In this document: one piece after another, positions 32,974 through 41,303 of the stretch
How the letters are laid out: the number at the start of each line of letters is the position of its first letter
Numbering within the stretch: the first letter of the stretch is position 1
Assembly: GCF_052113225.1 (NCBI RefSeq)
Contig: NZ_JBFRCT010000015.1
Span: 74,638-138,637 of the forward strand
Source: Pristimantibacillus sp052113225
GTDB lineage: Bacteria; Bacillota; Bacilli; Paenibacillales; Paenibacillaceae
DNA length: 64,000 nt
Reading direction: 5' to 3'
Notes under the pieces: model-generated
The model's input: only the letters and a program-made list of their open reading frames with translations
Told to the model about the DNA's origin: nothing
The model's database searches: none
Program-made: the position numbers and the translations under genes

Positions 32974-33450
32974 TTGGCAAAAAACGAAATCATTCTAACA
33001 CCCGAAGGTCTTAAGAAGCTTGAGGAAGAGCTCGAAGAGCTGAAGACCGTCAAACGTTCCGAGCTTGCACATCGTCTTAAAGTAGCCATCAGCTATGGCG
33101 ATCTAAAAGAGAACAGCGAGTACCACTCGGCCAAGGATGACCAAGCTTTTATGGAGACAAGAATTACGCAGCTGGAGAAAATGCTGAAGACCGCACGTGT
33201 ATCTAACTCGGTTGATACGACGAAGGTTGGAGTTGGCTCGAGCGTTGTTCTGAACGATATTGAGGTATCTGAGAAAATCGAATACCGCCTTGTTGGTCCC
33301 GCAGAAGCAGACGTATTTAATAATAAAGTTTCATATGAGAGTCCGCTGGGCCAAGCGCTAATGGGCAAAAAAGTTGGAGATATCATCAAAGTTGATGCGC
33401 CGATTGGTATCATTAAATATGAACTGCTTGAGATCAAAGTGAACAACTAA
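32974..33450 (+). CDS. greA: Transcription elongation factor GreA
   Basis: A 158-residue GreA. The N-terminal coiled coil (LTPEGLKKLEEELEELKTVKR ... ISYGDLKENSEYHSAKDDQAF) holds the acidic tip residues that enter the RNA polymerase secondary channel to trigger cleavage of backtracked RNA; the C-terminal FKBP-like domain begins near residue 80 (VGVGSSVVLNDIE) and ends with the SPLGQALMGKKVGD motif. Start is TTG 32974 with GGAG nine bases upstream; this yields the family's normal length, whereas the longer frame does not add conserved sequence. Single gene with a strong terminator. Confidence 0.95.
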   Translation: MAKNEIILTPEGLKKLEEELEELKTVKRSELAHRLKVAISYGDLKENSEYHSAKDDQAFMETRITQLEKMLKTARVSNSVDTTKVGVGSSVVLNDIEVSEKIEYRLVGPAEADVFNNKVSYESPLGQALMGKKVGDIIKVDAPIGIIKYELLEIKVNN

Positions 33451-33456
33451 AGAATA

Positions 33457-33489
33457 GGATGCAGCATACGATGCTGCATCCTTTTTTTT
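33457..33489 (+). terminator. Rho-independent terminator
   Basis: GGATGCAGCAT-ACG-ATGCTGCATCC, an 11-bp perfect stem, is followed by eight T. It ends greA. Confidence 0.95.
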
Positions 33490-33603
33490 ACCACATCGGA
33501 ATGTATAAGTTCTTTAAAGCCATAAAAATCATTCCGATTGGCGATAAAAACTTCCGCTTAAACGCGGTCGCTCATCTTCGAAGTACTCCGATAGGAGTTT
33601 TTC

Positions 33604-34494
33604 TCATTCTTCGAACAGTTGGATGAAGTTCTGTGCACTTCTGGATAAATACCGATCCTTGAGCCAAATAATACCGACATCTGATTGAAAATCTGCATCT
33701 GATATCGTGAGCATCTTTATAGATGGAAGAGGAAAAGAAGCCATGACCGACTTCGGAAATACGGTTGCTCCAATGCCGGCTGCTACCAACGCTACGATGA
33801 TTGCTACACTTGAGCATTCGCAGATTACCTTTGGTTCAAAGCCATGTGCTCTTGCCTCAATCATAACGCGGTGATGCATGGCGATGGTTTTGTCGGTTTT
33901 AAGAGTCAGAAACGGAAGATCCGCCAGCTCGCTCATTAATAAGGTGTTCTTATCTGGGTCACTTACCCAGCCGGACGGAAGTACGGCCACATAGGGATCA
34001 GACGGCAGCGGCAAGACAGAGTATGGCTGTGTATGTAAGGTCGATTCGAAAGGGATCCTCGCAACAATCAGTTCAATATCCCGCTTCTCTAGCAGACTGC
34101 CGAGGATAAAATGGTCCCCTTCCCATATTTTGAATGTGACGTTAGGATACAGCCTGCGGAATTGCTCAATAGGCCTTGGAAGCAAGGAAATACAGGACAC
34201 GACAGAGCCGATCGCGAGTGTGCCGTGAAGCCCGGCATCCAGCTCTTTCACTTCATGAATGGTCTCGTTAAATTCCTGCAGCAGCCGTTCTGCTTTATTC
34301 TGCAGCAGTTCACCCGCATGAGTCAGAACAAGCCCTTTTCCACTTCGATCGAACAGCGTGACGCCAAGTTCATCCTCCATCAGCTTTAGCTGACGGCTCA
34401 GCGGAGGCTGTTCCATGTTGAGCGCTTTCGCCGCACGAGTGATTTGTCCTTCTCTGGCGATCGCCAGAAAGTACCTTAACTGTCGTATATCCAT
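33604..34494 (-). CDS. LysR family transcriptional regulator
   Basis: A 296-residue LysR regulator. Residues 1-60 form the winged helix (MDIRQLRYFLAIAREGQITRAAKAL, PPLSRQLKLMEDELGVTLFDR), followed by the linker helix and a periplasmic-binding-like effector domain (ALAIGSVV-type strand near 92, VAAGIGATVFP near 245). It is divergent from ilvE, and the intergenic space holds an ATACC-N5-GGTAT box, so it probably regulates itself and perhaps ilvE; the co-inducer could be a branched-chain keto acid or amino acid, which is inference. Confidence 0.9.
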   Translation of the reverse strand: MDIRQLRYFLAIAREGQITRAAKALNMEQPPLSRQLKLMEDELGVTLFDRSGKGLVLTHAGELLQNKAERLLQEFNETIHEVKELDAGLHGTLAIGSVVSCISLLPRPIEQFRRLYPNVTFKIWEGDHFILGSLLEKRDIELIVARIPFESTLHTQPYSVLPLPSDPYVAVLPSGWVSDPDKNTLLMSELADLPFLTLKTDKTIAMHHRVMIEARAHGFEPKVICECSSVAIIVALVAAGIGATVFPKSVMASFPLPSIKMLTISDADFQSDVGIIWLKDRYLSRSAQNFIQLFEE

Positions 34495-34508
34495 AGCCAG
34501 CCCCCAAT

Positions 34509-34523
34509 ATACCTTTTCGGTAT
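34509..34523. promoter_or_regulatory. LysR-type operator ATACC-N5-GGTAT
   Basis: The 15-bp inverted repeat fits the T-N11-A pattern of LysR binding sites and lies 15 bp from the LysR start codon, in the space it shares with ilvE. Confidence 0.6.
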
Positions 34524-34610
34524 GTGTTCACAATAAAACAGATACTTTAAATATATCGATTGGCATGGTACGATTCAACTATAACTAGCAACAAGGAGAG
34601 ATCAAATACG

Positions 34611-35705
34611 ATGAAACCAACCATCACAATAGAACTTTCTACGAACAAAAAACCGAAACCAAAAGCATCTGAGCTTGGATTTGGCAAGTATTATACCGAC
34701 CACATGTTCATTATGGATTATGATGCAGCTACTGGCTGGTATAACCCGCGCGTCGTGCCTTATCAGCCGATTTCGCTTGATCCTGCAGCCAAAGTGTTCC
34801 ATTATGGTCAAACAATCTTTGAAGGCCTTAAAGCTTACTTAACCGGTGATGGCAAAATCCGTCTGTTCCGTCCGGAACAGAATATGGCACGTCTTAATCG
34901 TTCCAATGCACGTCTTAGCATTCCTGCAGTAGACGAAGAGCTGGCGCTTGAAGCGCTGAAGCAGCTTATTCTGACAGACAGCGACTGGATCCCATCTGAT
35001 GCGGAAACTTCCCTGTATGTACGTCCTTTCGTTATTGCAACGGAAGCACAGCTTGGTGTTAATGCATCAACGCAATACATGTTCATGATCATCATGTCTC
35101 CGGTAGGCTCCTACTACGCGGAAGGCATTCATCCCGTTAAAATCCATGTGGAATCCCAATACGTTCGCGCAGTACGCGGCGGTGTCGGCAATGCGAAGAC
35201 TGCTGGTAACTACGCAGCAAGCTTGAAAGCGCAGGAAGAAGCTTATGCTCATGGCGCTTCTCAGGTGCTATGGCTTGATGGTGTTCACCGCAAATATATC
35301 GAAGAAGTAGGCAGCATGAACGTCTTCTTCAACATTGATGGTACTGTAGTAACACCTGCACTGAACGGCAGCATTCTCGATGGCATTACACGTGACTCGA
35401 TCATTCGTCTGCTGAAACATATGAATGTGCCTGTTGTTGAAAGACAGCTGTCAATCGATGAGGTTGTTGCAGCTCATCAAGAAGGTCGTCTTGTCGAAGC
35501 ATTTGGAACAGGTACTGCCGCGGTTATTTCTCCAATCGGGGAACTGTCTTGGGAAGGTACTCGTTATGTCATTAACGAAGGAAATACCGGCGAGCTGTCG
35601 CAAAAGCTGTACGACATGCTGACCGGTATTCAAAGAGGTACAGTAGAAGATCCGTTTGGTTGGTCCGTTATTCTTGAACCGTCCGAGCACCTAGCTGCAC
35701 GTTAA
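34611..35705 (+). CDS. ilvE: Branched-chain amino acid aminotransferase
   Basis: A 364-residue fold-type IV PLP aminotransferase that interconverts Leu, Ile and Val with their 2-oxo acids using glutamate/2-oxoglutarate. The catalytic Lys196 is in GNAKTAGNYAASL; other family features are FHYGQTIFEGLKAY, RPFVIATEAQLGV, EEVGSMNVFF and EAFGTGTAAVISPIG. The longer form (BCAT II type) length is normal. Start ATG 34611 follows AAGGAGA; an upstream in-frame ATG (34560) has no RBS. Its stop codon overlaps that of the convergent pdaA by three bases. Confidence 0.95.
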   Translation: MKPTITIELSTNKKPKPKASELGFGKYYTDHMFIMDYDAATGWYNPRVVPYQPISLDPAAKVFHYGQTIFEGLKAYLTGDGKIRLFRPEQNMARLNRSNARLSIPAVDEELALEALKQLILTDSDWIPSDAETSLYVRPFVIATEAQLGVNASTQYMFMIIMSPVGSYYAEGIHPVKIHVESQYVRAVRGGVGNAKTAGNYAASLKAQEEAYAHGASQVLWLDGVHRKYIEEVGSMNVFFNIDGTVVTPALNGSILDGITRDSIIRLLKHMNVPVVERQLSIDEVVAAHQEGRLVEAFGTGTAAVISPIGELSWEGTRYVINEGNTGELSQKLYDMLTGIQRGTVEDPFGWSVILEPSEHLAAR

Positions 35706-36496
35706 TTGCCATAGGTCTTTACAGACATTTGGTCTAAACTCTTAAACTCATAACCTTGCTTGCGGGCTTCGTCGATAATCGATCCGAGCGCAGCGGCATT
35801 ATCTTTGGACACGGTATGAAGCAGGATGACCGCTCCGGGATGAAGCTGGGCGACCACTTGATTGTAGGCGAAGCCCGCTCCTCTTTGCATGTTCACATCC
35901 CAATCCTTATAGGCAACGGACCAGAATACGTTTGTATAGCCGGATTCCTTACTTACCGCCAGCACATTGTCACTGAAAATCCCTCTTGGCGGCCGCAAAT
36001 AAGTCATGGCCTGCTGTCCGGTCAGCGTATTGACCTGCTCCTTCACCTTCTCCAGCTCGGTACGAATTTGTTCAGCTGAGATTTGAGTCATATCTGGGTG
36101 GGTCCAGGAATGATTACCTACAAGATGACCTTCGGCCGTCATCCTTTTCACCAGCTCAGGCTGATCCTTCACATAATGCCCCGTTACGAAAAATATGGCA
36201 GGCACCTGCTTCTCCTTGAGCACATCAAGCACTTTAGACGTATAGCCATTCTCATACCCATTATCAAAGGTAAGATACAGCTCCTTCTTGGTCGTGTCCC
36301 CTAGAAAAATCGCTCCATGCTTCATTACCACATCTTTGAAGCCCTCTTCATTAATCGAAGGCAGCTGCCCGCCTACACTTTTCTTGAATCCAAAATGAAA
36401 TGGCCCGGCCAGCGCGTCAGCCGGATGCTGGGCGACCAGCAAAGACAAAACGGCCGCGATCCATAACGTATGGATCCATGCTGATTTTTTTCTCAT
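35702..36496 (-). CDS. pdaA: Delta-lactam-biosynthetic peptidoglycan deacetylase PdaA
   Basis: A 264-residue secreted polysaccharide deacetylase close in length and sequence pattern to B. subtilis PdaA, which removes acetyl groups from muramic acid to allow muramic delta-lactam formation in the spore cortex. A signal peptide (residues 1-30) precedes GPFHFGFKKSVGG. Catalytic NodB motifs: TFDNGYENG (Asp78; the DN variant typical of PdaA), HSWTHPD (zinc ligands His129, His133), RPPRG and LLHTVS. Start chosen at ATG 36496, which gives the family length; longer frames add 27 non-conserved residues. It supports a spore-forming host. Confidence 0.92.
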   Translation of the reverse strand: MRKKSAWIHTLWIAAVLSLLVAQHPADALAGPFHFGFKKSVGGQLPSINEEGFKDVVMKHGAIFLGDTTKKELYLTFDNGYENGYTSKVLDVLKEKQVPAIFFVTGHYVKDQPELVKRMTAEGHLVGNHSWTHPDMTQISAEQIRTELEKVKEQVNTLTGQQAMTYLRPPRGIFSDNVLAVSKESGYTNVFWSVAYKDWDVNMQRGAGFAYNQVVAQLHPGAVILLHTVSKDNAAALGSIIDEARKQGYEFKSLDQMSVKTYGN

Positions 36497-36570
36497 TTTT
36501 GGCTTTACTCCTCTATGTGTAGTCCGCTTATTTTCCCCCATTTCAGAAATTCCAATCCTGTATTTGCAGT

Positions 36571-36613
36571 TTGACAAAATTAGTTGTCAGAGATATAGTT
36601 GTTGTAACAACTA
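36571..36613 (+). promoter_or_regulatory. MarR/MFS operon promoter with operator
   Basis: TTGACA (36571-36576), a 17-bp spacer and TATAGT (36594-36599) form a near-consensus promoter. The palindrome TAGTTGTT-GT-AACAACTA (36596-36613) covers the -10 and start site, and a related half-site TTAGTTGTC lies in the spacer. This is a typical MarR autorepressor site. Confidence 0.8.
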
Positions 36614-36631
36614 ATTTGGAGCGTGAGTAAA

Positions 36632-37087
36632 ATGCATCAAAAGGGATTGGATCATTCGCTTGGCTTCTTGCTTGGTGCCACCTATCGGAAGCTTACGAAT
36701 TTCTTTGCGAGCCGCATCAAGGAATTTGGGCTGACCCCCGAACAATGGGCTGTTCTATTCCGCGTACGGGAGGAAGACGGTTTAATTCAGAAGGAAATTG
36801 CAGATCGGGCGGGCAAGGATAAGCCTACGACTACTCGTATATTAGATACGCTAGAGGCGAAAGGCTTTGTGACGAAGCGTGCCAGTGAGCATGACCGCCG
36901 TTCTTTCCAGGTATTTATTACCGAGCAAGGCAAAGAAACGGCGGATGCGATTGAACCTATTGAATACAGCACCATTGCTGAGATAGCGCAAGTGATGTCC
37001 ATCGAGGAATATGAGCTTATGAACCAACTGCTAAGAAAACTTAACGACCATACAACCAGCTTATTGGAGCATGAAAAGGAGCAATGA
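36632..37087 (+). CDS. MarR family transcriptional regulator
   Basis: A 151-residue MarR repressor: dimerisation helices at both ends and a winged helix in the middle (LTPEQWAVLFRVREEDGLIQKEIADRAGKDKPTTTRILD ... FVTKRASEHDRRSFQVFIT, with the conserved Asp-Arg-Arg wing). Start ATG 36632 is ten bases after GGAG. It is the first gene of an operon with an MFS exporter seven bases downstream, and the palindrome over its own -10 suggests autorepression relieved by the exported compound. Confidence 0.9.
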   Translation: MHQKGLDHSLGFLLGATYRKLTNFFASRIKEFGLTPEQWAVLFRVREEDGLIQKEIADRAGKDKPTTTRILDTLEAKGFVTKRASEHDRRSFQVFITEQGKETADAIEPIEYSTIAEIAQVMSIEEYELMNQLLRKLNDHTTSLLEHEKEQ

Positions 37088-37093
37088 TACACC

Positions 37094-38317
37094 ATGAACA
37101 TACATCCAGAGAAACTTTGGACGAAATCTTTTATTACGTTGACCGCCAGTTATTTGCTATTATTTCTAAGCTTGCAAATGCTGCTGTCTCCGTTCCCTAC
37201 TTATGCAAAAGAACAATTTCATCCAGATAACTTCACCTTAAGTCTTGTCACCAGCTTGTTCGCCTTGGCAGCGATCGTTACACGTTTTGCAATGACGCCG
37301 CTGCTTCGTGTCGTTCATCGGAACGTGATTTTGTTTTCCGGACTTGTTCTCGCAACAATAGCCACTATCCTCTATCCATTCGCTGAATCGATGACTGTTT
37401 TATTAATTCTGCGGGCTGTCTTCGGGGTTGGCTTCGGGATGACTAGTACAATTATCCCTACTTTAGTTACACAGATCATTCCAAAGAAAAGAACGGGTGA
37501 AGGGATCGGCTACTTCGGTATTTCCACAAGCTTAGCGATGTCGCTTGGTCCGATGATTGGTCTCTCTGTCATCAAACAATCCGGATTTACTACCTTGTCA
37601 GTTATCGGTACAATCGCCCTTGTCATAATAATTCCGCTTCTCTTGCTTACACGTAGTATTCCGCAGCAGCCTGCCAGAATTCAACCAGCTCCGGTTCAGA
37701 CTACTGCCGATCAAGGACAGCGCTCATCTTCGACAGCTCGCATGATGGTACCTGCCGTGTTAAACATGCTGATGTCGATTACTTACGGCGGTATTCTTGG
37801 TTTTATTGCCTTGTATGGCGCACAACGAAATATTGAGCAGATCGGCTTGTTCTTCTTATTTATTGTGTTTACCGTTCTTGTTATTCGTCCGATATCCGGC
37901 AAATTATTCGACCGTCGCGGACCAATGCTCGTCCTTATACCTTCCGCATTTATCGTCATTGCCAGCTTGATTATTCTGTCTTATGCACACTCGATGCCAC
38001 TCATTATTATCTCGGCCTTGTTGTACGGATTTGGCTTTGGTGCCATTCAGCCGACGACACAAGCATGGATGCTGCGCGAGGCTGCACCACATCAAACAAG
38101 CTTTGCCAACAGTTTATATTACAACACCATTGACCTTGGCGTTGCTGTTGGATCGATGCTGCTAGGCATTATTGCATCCGCTACAAGCTATGCAGAGATG
38201 TACAGATACGCTGCCGCTGCCATGGTCCTCTTCTTAATCGTCTCCTGCGTAAGTATGATCGCAGGCAAACGAAGCAAGACCGTGAAGACATCAACCACCG
38301 CAGTATCTTCCCGATAA
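37094..38317 (+). CDS. MFS drug-efflux-type transporter
   Basis: A 407-residue, 12-helix major facilitator. The motif A loop is recognisable as TRFAMTPLLRVVHRN (variant of G-x-L-a-D-r-x-G-r-k), and motif C-like glycines appear in GFGMTSTIIPTLV. The central loop (residues about 195-215) is Gln/Pro-rich. It likely exports a drug or metabolite by proton antiport under control of the upstream MarR protein. Substrate unknown. Confidence 0.9.
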   Translation: MNIHPEKLWTKSFITLTASYLLLFLSLQMLLSPFPTYAKEQFHPDNFTLSLVTSLFALAAIVTRFAMTPLLRVVHRNVILFSGLVLATIATILYPFAESMTVLLILRAVFGVGFGMTSTIIPTLVTQIIPKKRTGEGIGYFGISTSLAMSLGPMIGLSVIKQSGFTTLSVIGTIALVIIIPLLLLTRSIPQQPARIQPAPVQTTADQGQRSSSTARMMVPAVLNMLMSITYGGILGFIALYGAQRNIEQIGLFFLFIVFTVLVIRPISGKLFDRRGPMLVLIPSAFIVIASLIILSYAHSMPLIIISALLYGFGFGAIQPTTQAWMLREAAPHQTSFANSLYYNTIDLGVAVGSMLLGIIASATSYAEMYRYAAAAMVLFLIVSCVSMIAGKRSKTVKTSTTAVSSR

Positions 38318-38366
38318 AAAAGGCCGAATCCAGTGAGCCTCAAGGCTTCTGGATTCGGCTTTTTTC
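38316..38366 (+). terminator. Rho-independent terminator
   Basis: AAGGCCGAATCCAG ... CTGGATTCGGCTT with an inner small hairpin is followed by TTTTTT, right after the MFS stop codon. Confidence 0.92.
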
Positions 38367-38557
38367 ACTTAATGTATAAGTAATTGTTCCTGTCAAAAAA
38401 GATATAGTATAACGTTAATAGGTTATTTACGCCTCCTAAATTTTCATGGAAAATTGAACATGCTCTCGACAGCTTTTTCACCTTTTGCGTCTTGTAACTT
38501 ATTAGAAAGAAAGATACTCTTAATGGAAATATGATCCTATTTAGAGGTGGATGCTGG

Positions 38558-39661
38558 ATGTCTTACGAGACACCTAAATTAAGTGCATTGGCTATTAATC
38601 GAGCTTTGCTCGCAAGGCAAATGCTGTTATCGCGTTCGAATATGTCTGTACTTGATACATTGGAATGGTTTATCGGCCTGCAGGCTCAAGCTCCAAACGC
38701 GCCATATTACTCTCTTTGGACAAGACTGAATGGATTTGAGCAGTCACAATTGTCTACTCTAATTCAAAATCGTGAAGCTGTGCGGATCGCCCTTATGCGC
38801 TCCACTTTGCATCTTGTATCTGCTAAAGACTGTCTATTGCTTAGACCATGGGTACAGCCTGTACTCGATCGAGGATTAAAAGGATCTTTTGGCAAGGCTT
38901 TGTCTGGAATCGATTTGGACAGCGTAGCACTTGAAGGCAGAAAACTTGTCGAGGATGAAGCACGCACATTCAGTGAGCTAGGTAAATTTCTAGCTGACCA
39001 GTGGCCAGGTGTTAATAGTGAAGCCCTCGCTGCTGTTATACGCAACTACGTTCCACTCATTCAAATACCGCCGCGTGGTTTGTGGGGAGAAAGCGGACAA
39101 GCAACCCATACCTCCTCAGAGGTCTGGCTGGGACAATCCCTTAGTGAACATGTCGATACGGAAAATTTAATATTACGTTACCTCGCCGCATATGGGCCAG
39201 CAACGGTAAAGGATATGCAGGCTTGGTGCGGACTCACGCGTCTCAAAGAACATTTCGAAAAGCTGCGTCCACAGCTTCTTACTTTTCTGAACGAACAAGG
39301 CAATGAGTTATTTGATCTTCCTGATGCACCCCGCCCTGACGCCGAAGTAATACCACCAGCTCGCTTCCTTGGCGAGTTCGATCAAATGCTTCTTGGAGTT
39401 GTCGATCGATCACGGGTGATGGATATTACGTATACCAAACGAATCTTCACCGCCAATGGCATCCTGCGTGCAACGATCCTGCTGAACGGTTACATCACCG
39501 GTATATGGAAAATCGAGCGAGAACGAAATAAAGCTTCTCTCCTCATCGAGCCCTTCCGTGTGCTGACTAATGAAGAACAAGCTGAACTAATTATAGAAGG
39601 CGAAAAGCTGCTGCAATTCGCCGCCCCAGGGCAAGAACAAGACATTCGTTTCAGCAAATAG
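38558..39661 (+). CDS. Winged-helix (HTH_42/YcaQ) protein, AlkZ-like DNA glycosylase candidate
   Basis: A 367-residue member of the HTH_42 (winged helix DNA-binding domain-containing) superfamily, which includes the DNA interstrand-crosslink glycosylases AlkZ (Streptomyces) and AlkX/YcaQ (E. coli). Three tandem winged-helix regions are suggested (about 5-110, 165-245 and the beta-rich C-terminus). Near the N-terminus GLQAQAPNAPYYSLW contains Gln42-Ala-Gln44, which matches the catalytic Q-x-Q motif described for AlkZ-type enzymes; YcaQ types carry Q-x-D. Start ATG 38558 follows GAGGTGG. Activity on alkylated DNA is inferred from the family. Confidence 0.82.
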   Translation: MSYETPKLSALAINRALLARQMLLSRSNMSVLDTLEWFIGLQAQAPNAPYYSLWTRLNGFEQSQLSTLIQNREAVRIALMRSTLHLVSAKDCLLLRPWVQPVLDRGLKGSFGKALSGIDLDSVALEGRKLVEDEARTFSELGKFLADQWPGVNSEALAAVIRNYVPLIQIPPRGLWGESGQATHTSSEVWLGQSLSEHVDTENLILRYLAAYGPATVKDMQAWCGLTRLKEHFEKLRPQLLTFLNEQGNELFDLPDAPRPDAEVIPPARFLGEFDQMLLGVVDRSRVMDITYTKRIFTANGILRATILLNGYITGIWKIERERNKASLLIEPFRVLTNEEQAELIIEGEKLLQFAAPGQEQDIRFSK

Positions 39662-39694
39662 GCGGACGCTTTCTCCGCACTGCACCTGCTCTTA

Positions 39695-39850
39695 CCCGCT
39701 TCGGTATGGTTTTTGCGACTTATTTGACCACTTTTGATCCACCGAGCCCGCACTTCCCCACTGCAGTACGGTTTTTCCGTCTTATTTGGCTACTTTCACC
39801 TCACCGTGCCAGCTCTCACCCGCTGCAGTACGGTTTTTGCGACTTATTCG
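39695..39850. repeat. Three diverged 62-bp tandem repeats
   Basis: The segment TACGGTTTTTGCGACTTATT and its variants recur with exact 62-bp spacing (cores at 39708, 39770 and 39832). Units share CCGCTGCAGTACGGTTTTT then an ACTTATTTG segment. It fills most of the 306-bp gap between two genes; no ORF is present. Confidence 0.8.
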
Positions 39851-39871
39851 CTGCCGACAGACAATAAATCG

Positions 39872-39906
39872 GGCCACGGTTCCTCGTGAACAGTGGCCTG
39901 TTTTTA
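39872..39906 (+). terminator. Rho-independent terminator
   Basis: GGCCAC-GG-TTC-CTCGT-GAA-CA-GTGGCC is followed by TGTTTTT. It lies beyond the 62-bp repeats and probably ends the HTH_42 transcript. Confidence 0.8.
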
Positions 39907-39967
39907 TCGTGCGCTGCCGAAGACTTGCGCCACTCTCAAAGCATTTGGCGCTCAATCAGTTGCTTAC

Positions 39968-40156
39968 TTACAGCTTATCCATCCGATAAGTGTAACCGCA
40001 GAACTTACATTTGAATAAGACGCCGTCCTCACCAACAACATACGTCAAGCGATCATCATCCTCAAGCTCAATATACTCTCTACCCGTTTCATCACGGTCT
40101 CCGGTTGCAAACAAACCTGTTTTGTTACCGCATTCACATTCAAAGATCAAAACCAT
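39968..40156 (-). CDS. Small zinc-ribbon-like protein
   Basis: A 62-residue acidic protein with a CxC near the N-terminus (FECECGN) and a CxxC near the C-terminus (FKCKFCGYTY), the spacing of a small zinc ribbon. The start was set at ATG 40156; a longer frame to 40210 adds 18 basic residues but has no RBS. Four-Cys ribbons of this size in Firmicutes are usually of unknown role. It is divergent from the XRE regulator gene, 144 bp away. Confidence 0.6.
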   Translation of the reverse strand: MVLIFECECGNKTGLFATGDRDETGREYIELEDDDRLTYVVGEDGVLFKCKFCGYTYRMDKL

Positions 40157-40217
40157 TCCTAGCCCATCTCTCTTTCTAAAATATTCTATTTTTATTAGTA
40201 ACTTTCCCATTTAAAGC

Positions 40218-40246
40218 TTGACAATGATACGATTTGTATCATAAAT
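40218..40246 (+). promoter_or_regulatory. XRE gene promoter with inverted-repeat operator
   Basis: TTGACA (40218-40223) and ATAAAT (40241-40246) have a 17-bp spacer made almost wholly of the inverted repeat ATGATAC-GATTT-GTATCAT (40224-40242). A regulator bound there would block RNA polymerase. The GATAC-N5-GTATC core is like Xre/ImmR-type sites; autoregulation by the downstream protein is likely. Confidence 0.75.
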
Positions 40247-40300
40247 TACTAGTAGTGAGTGTAACCTATTGCCAATCTTTATATCCAATGTGAGGAGCGA

Positions 40301-40627
40301 ATGACCTTGACGATGGGAGATCGCCTAAAGGAGCTGCGCCAGCAAAGAAGCTTGTCGCAAGAGATAGTTGCACAATCCATCGGCATCACGCGATCCGCTT
40401 ACAGCCACTACGAGATCAACAACCGGCAGCCCGTTTATGAGACTTTGATTAAACTCGCGGCTTTTTTTGAAGTCACCACGGATTATATTATCGATGGCGA
40501 TGCGCGAGGTGCGGAGTCTCCATTTGCAGCGGATACGTTTGAAATCATTCGGCTGCTGAACACCATGGACGAGGACAAACGCAAAGTATCAATCGACAAA
40601 ATGCTGGATGCTATTCGAGAGTCTTAA
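40301..40627 (+). CDS. XRE family (Cro/CI-like) transcriptional regulator
   Basis: A 108-residue regulator with a single helix-turn-helix (RLKELRQQRSLSQEIVAQSIGITRSAYSHYEINNRQP, residues 8-45) and a short helical C-terminus (NTMDEDKRKVSIDKML) for dimerisation. It resembles the small stand-alone regulators of Bacilli (SinR/ImmR-like). RBS GAGGAG precedes the ATG. No prophage genes surround it; the inverted repeat in its own promoter is the only visible target. Confidence 0.85.
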   Translation: MTLTMGDRLKELRQQRSLSQEIVAQSIGITRSAYSHYEINNRQPVYETLIKLAAFFEVTTDYIIDGDARGAESPFAADTFEIIRLLNTMDEDKRKVSIDKMLDAIRES

Positions 40628-40646
40628 ATAGCCGCTGTCTGCAGGA

Positions 40647-41303
40647 CTAGCGGCTGTTAAGCCTCTTTCGTCCTGTAACAGCCATCACCAGGCACACAAC
40701 GGCAAATCCTGCTGCGTAATCACCTATAATATCGCTTGCATAGTGAACGCTGAAGTACAGACGGGAAGCTCCCATTAAAATAATAAGCGCCACAGCGACA
40801 ACCGTAACCAAGCGCTTAGTTATACGATTAAGCCCTCTGTCTTGAATAATCCATATGGCCGCCAAGCTGTACATAACGATCGCCAGCATCGCATTGCCGC
40901 TCGGAAAGCTGGATCCATCCGCCTCAATCCCCCAAGCCGCTACCGGCCTTGCACGATCAAATCCCGATTTGATAAGTGTGTTCACTACATAAGCCGCAGC
41001 TACCCCCGAAATCAGCAGCACTGCTCCTTTCCACCCTTGTCTCCATGCAAGCCATATGGCTAAAACAAGAGTAATAACAATGATGCCTATTGTTGAGCCC
41101 AGTGACGTAATGGCTTGAAATACATCCGTCAACGCTCCACTATGTATACTCGCAAACCAATCTGCTACTGACGCATCAAACGATGAGGCCTTCGAGCGTG
41201 CAGCCATCATCGCTACCCCTATAAATAGCAGCATACTTACAGTTAAACCAATTAACCACCCTTGTTTTCGAATAATAGGTACCCTCCTAAAAAGAATTGA
41301 CAC
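40647..41303 (-). CDS. PAP2 superfamily phosphatase (variant active site)
   Basis: A membrane-bound type 2 phosphatidic acid phosphatase of about 209-218 residues with six membrane helices, acting on lipid phosphates such as undecaprenyl-PP or PA. Motif C1 is KSGFDRARP and C3 SRLYFSVHYASDIIGD. Motif C2 reads SFPSGNAM where PSGH is expected, so the proton-donating His is replaced by Asn. The start is unclear: GTG 41303 has no RBS and lies within a duplicated repeat, whereas an AGGAGG sits inside that frame (41288-41283) and would serve an ATT codon at 41276. N-terminal ends differ by nine residues. Confidence 0.85.
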   Translation of the reverse strand: MSILFRRVPIIRKQGWLIGLTVSMLLFIGVAMMAARSKASSFDASVADWFASIHSGALTDVFQAITSLGSTIGIIVITLVLAIWLAWRQGWKGAVLLISGVAAAYVVNTLIKSGFDRARPVAAWGIEADGSSFPSGNAMLAIVMYSLAAIWIIQDRGLNRITKRLVTVVAVALIILMGASRLYFSVHYASDIIGDYAAGFAVVCLVMAVTGRKRLNSR

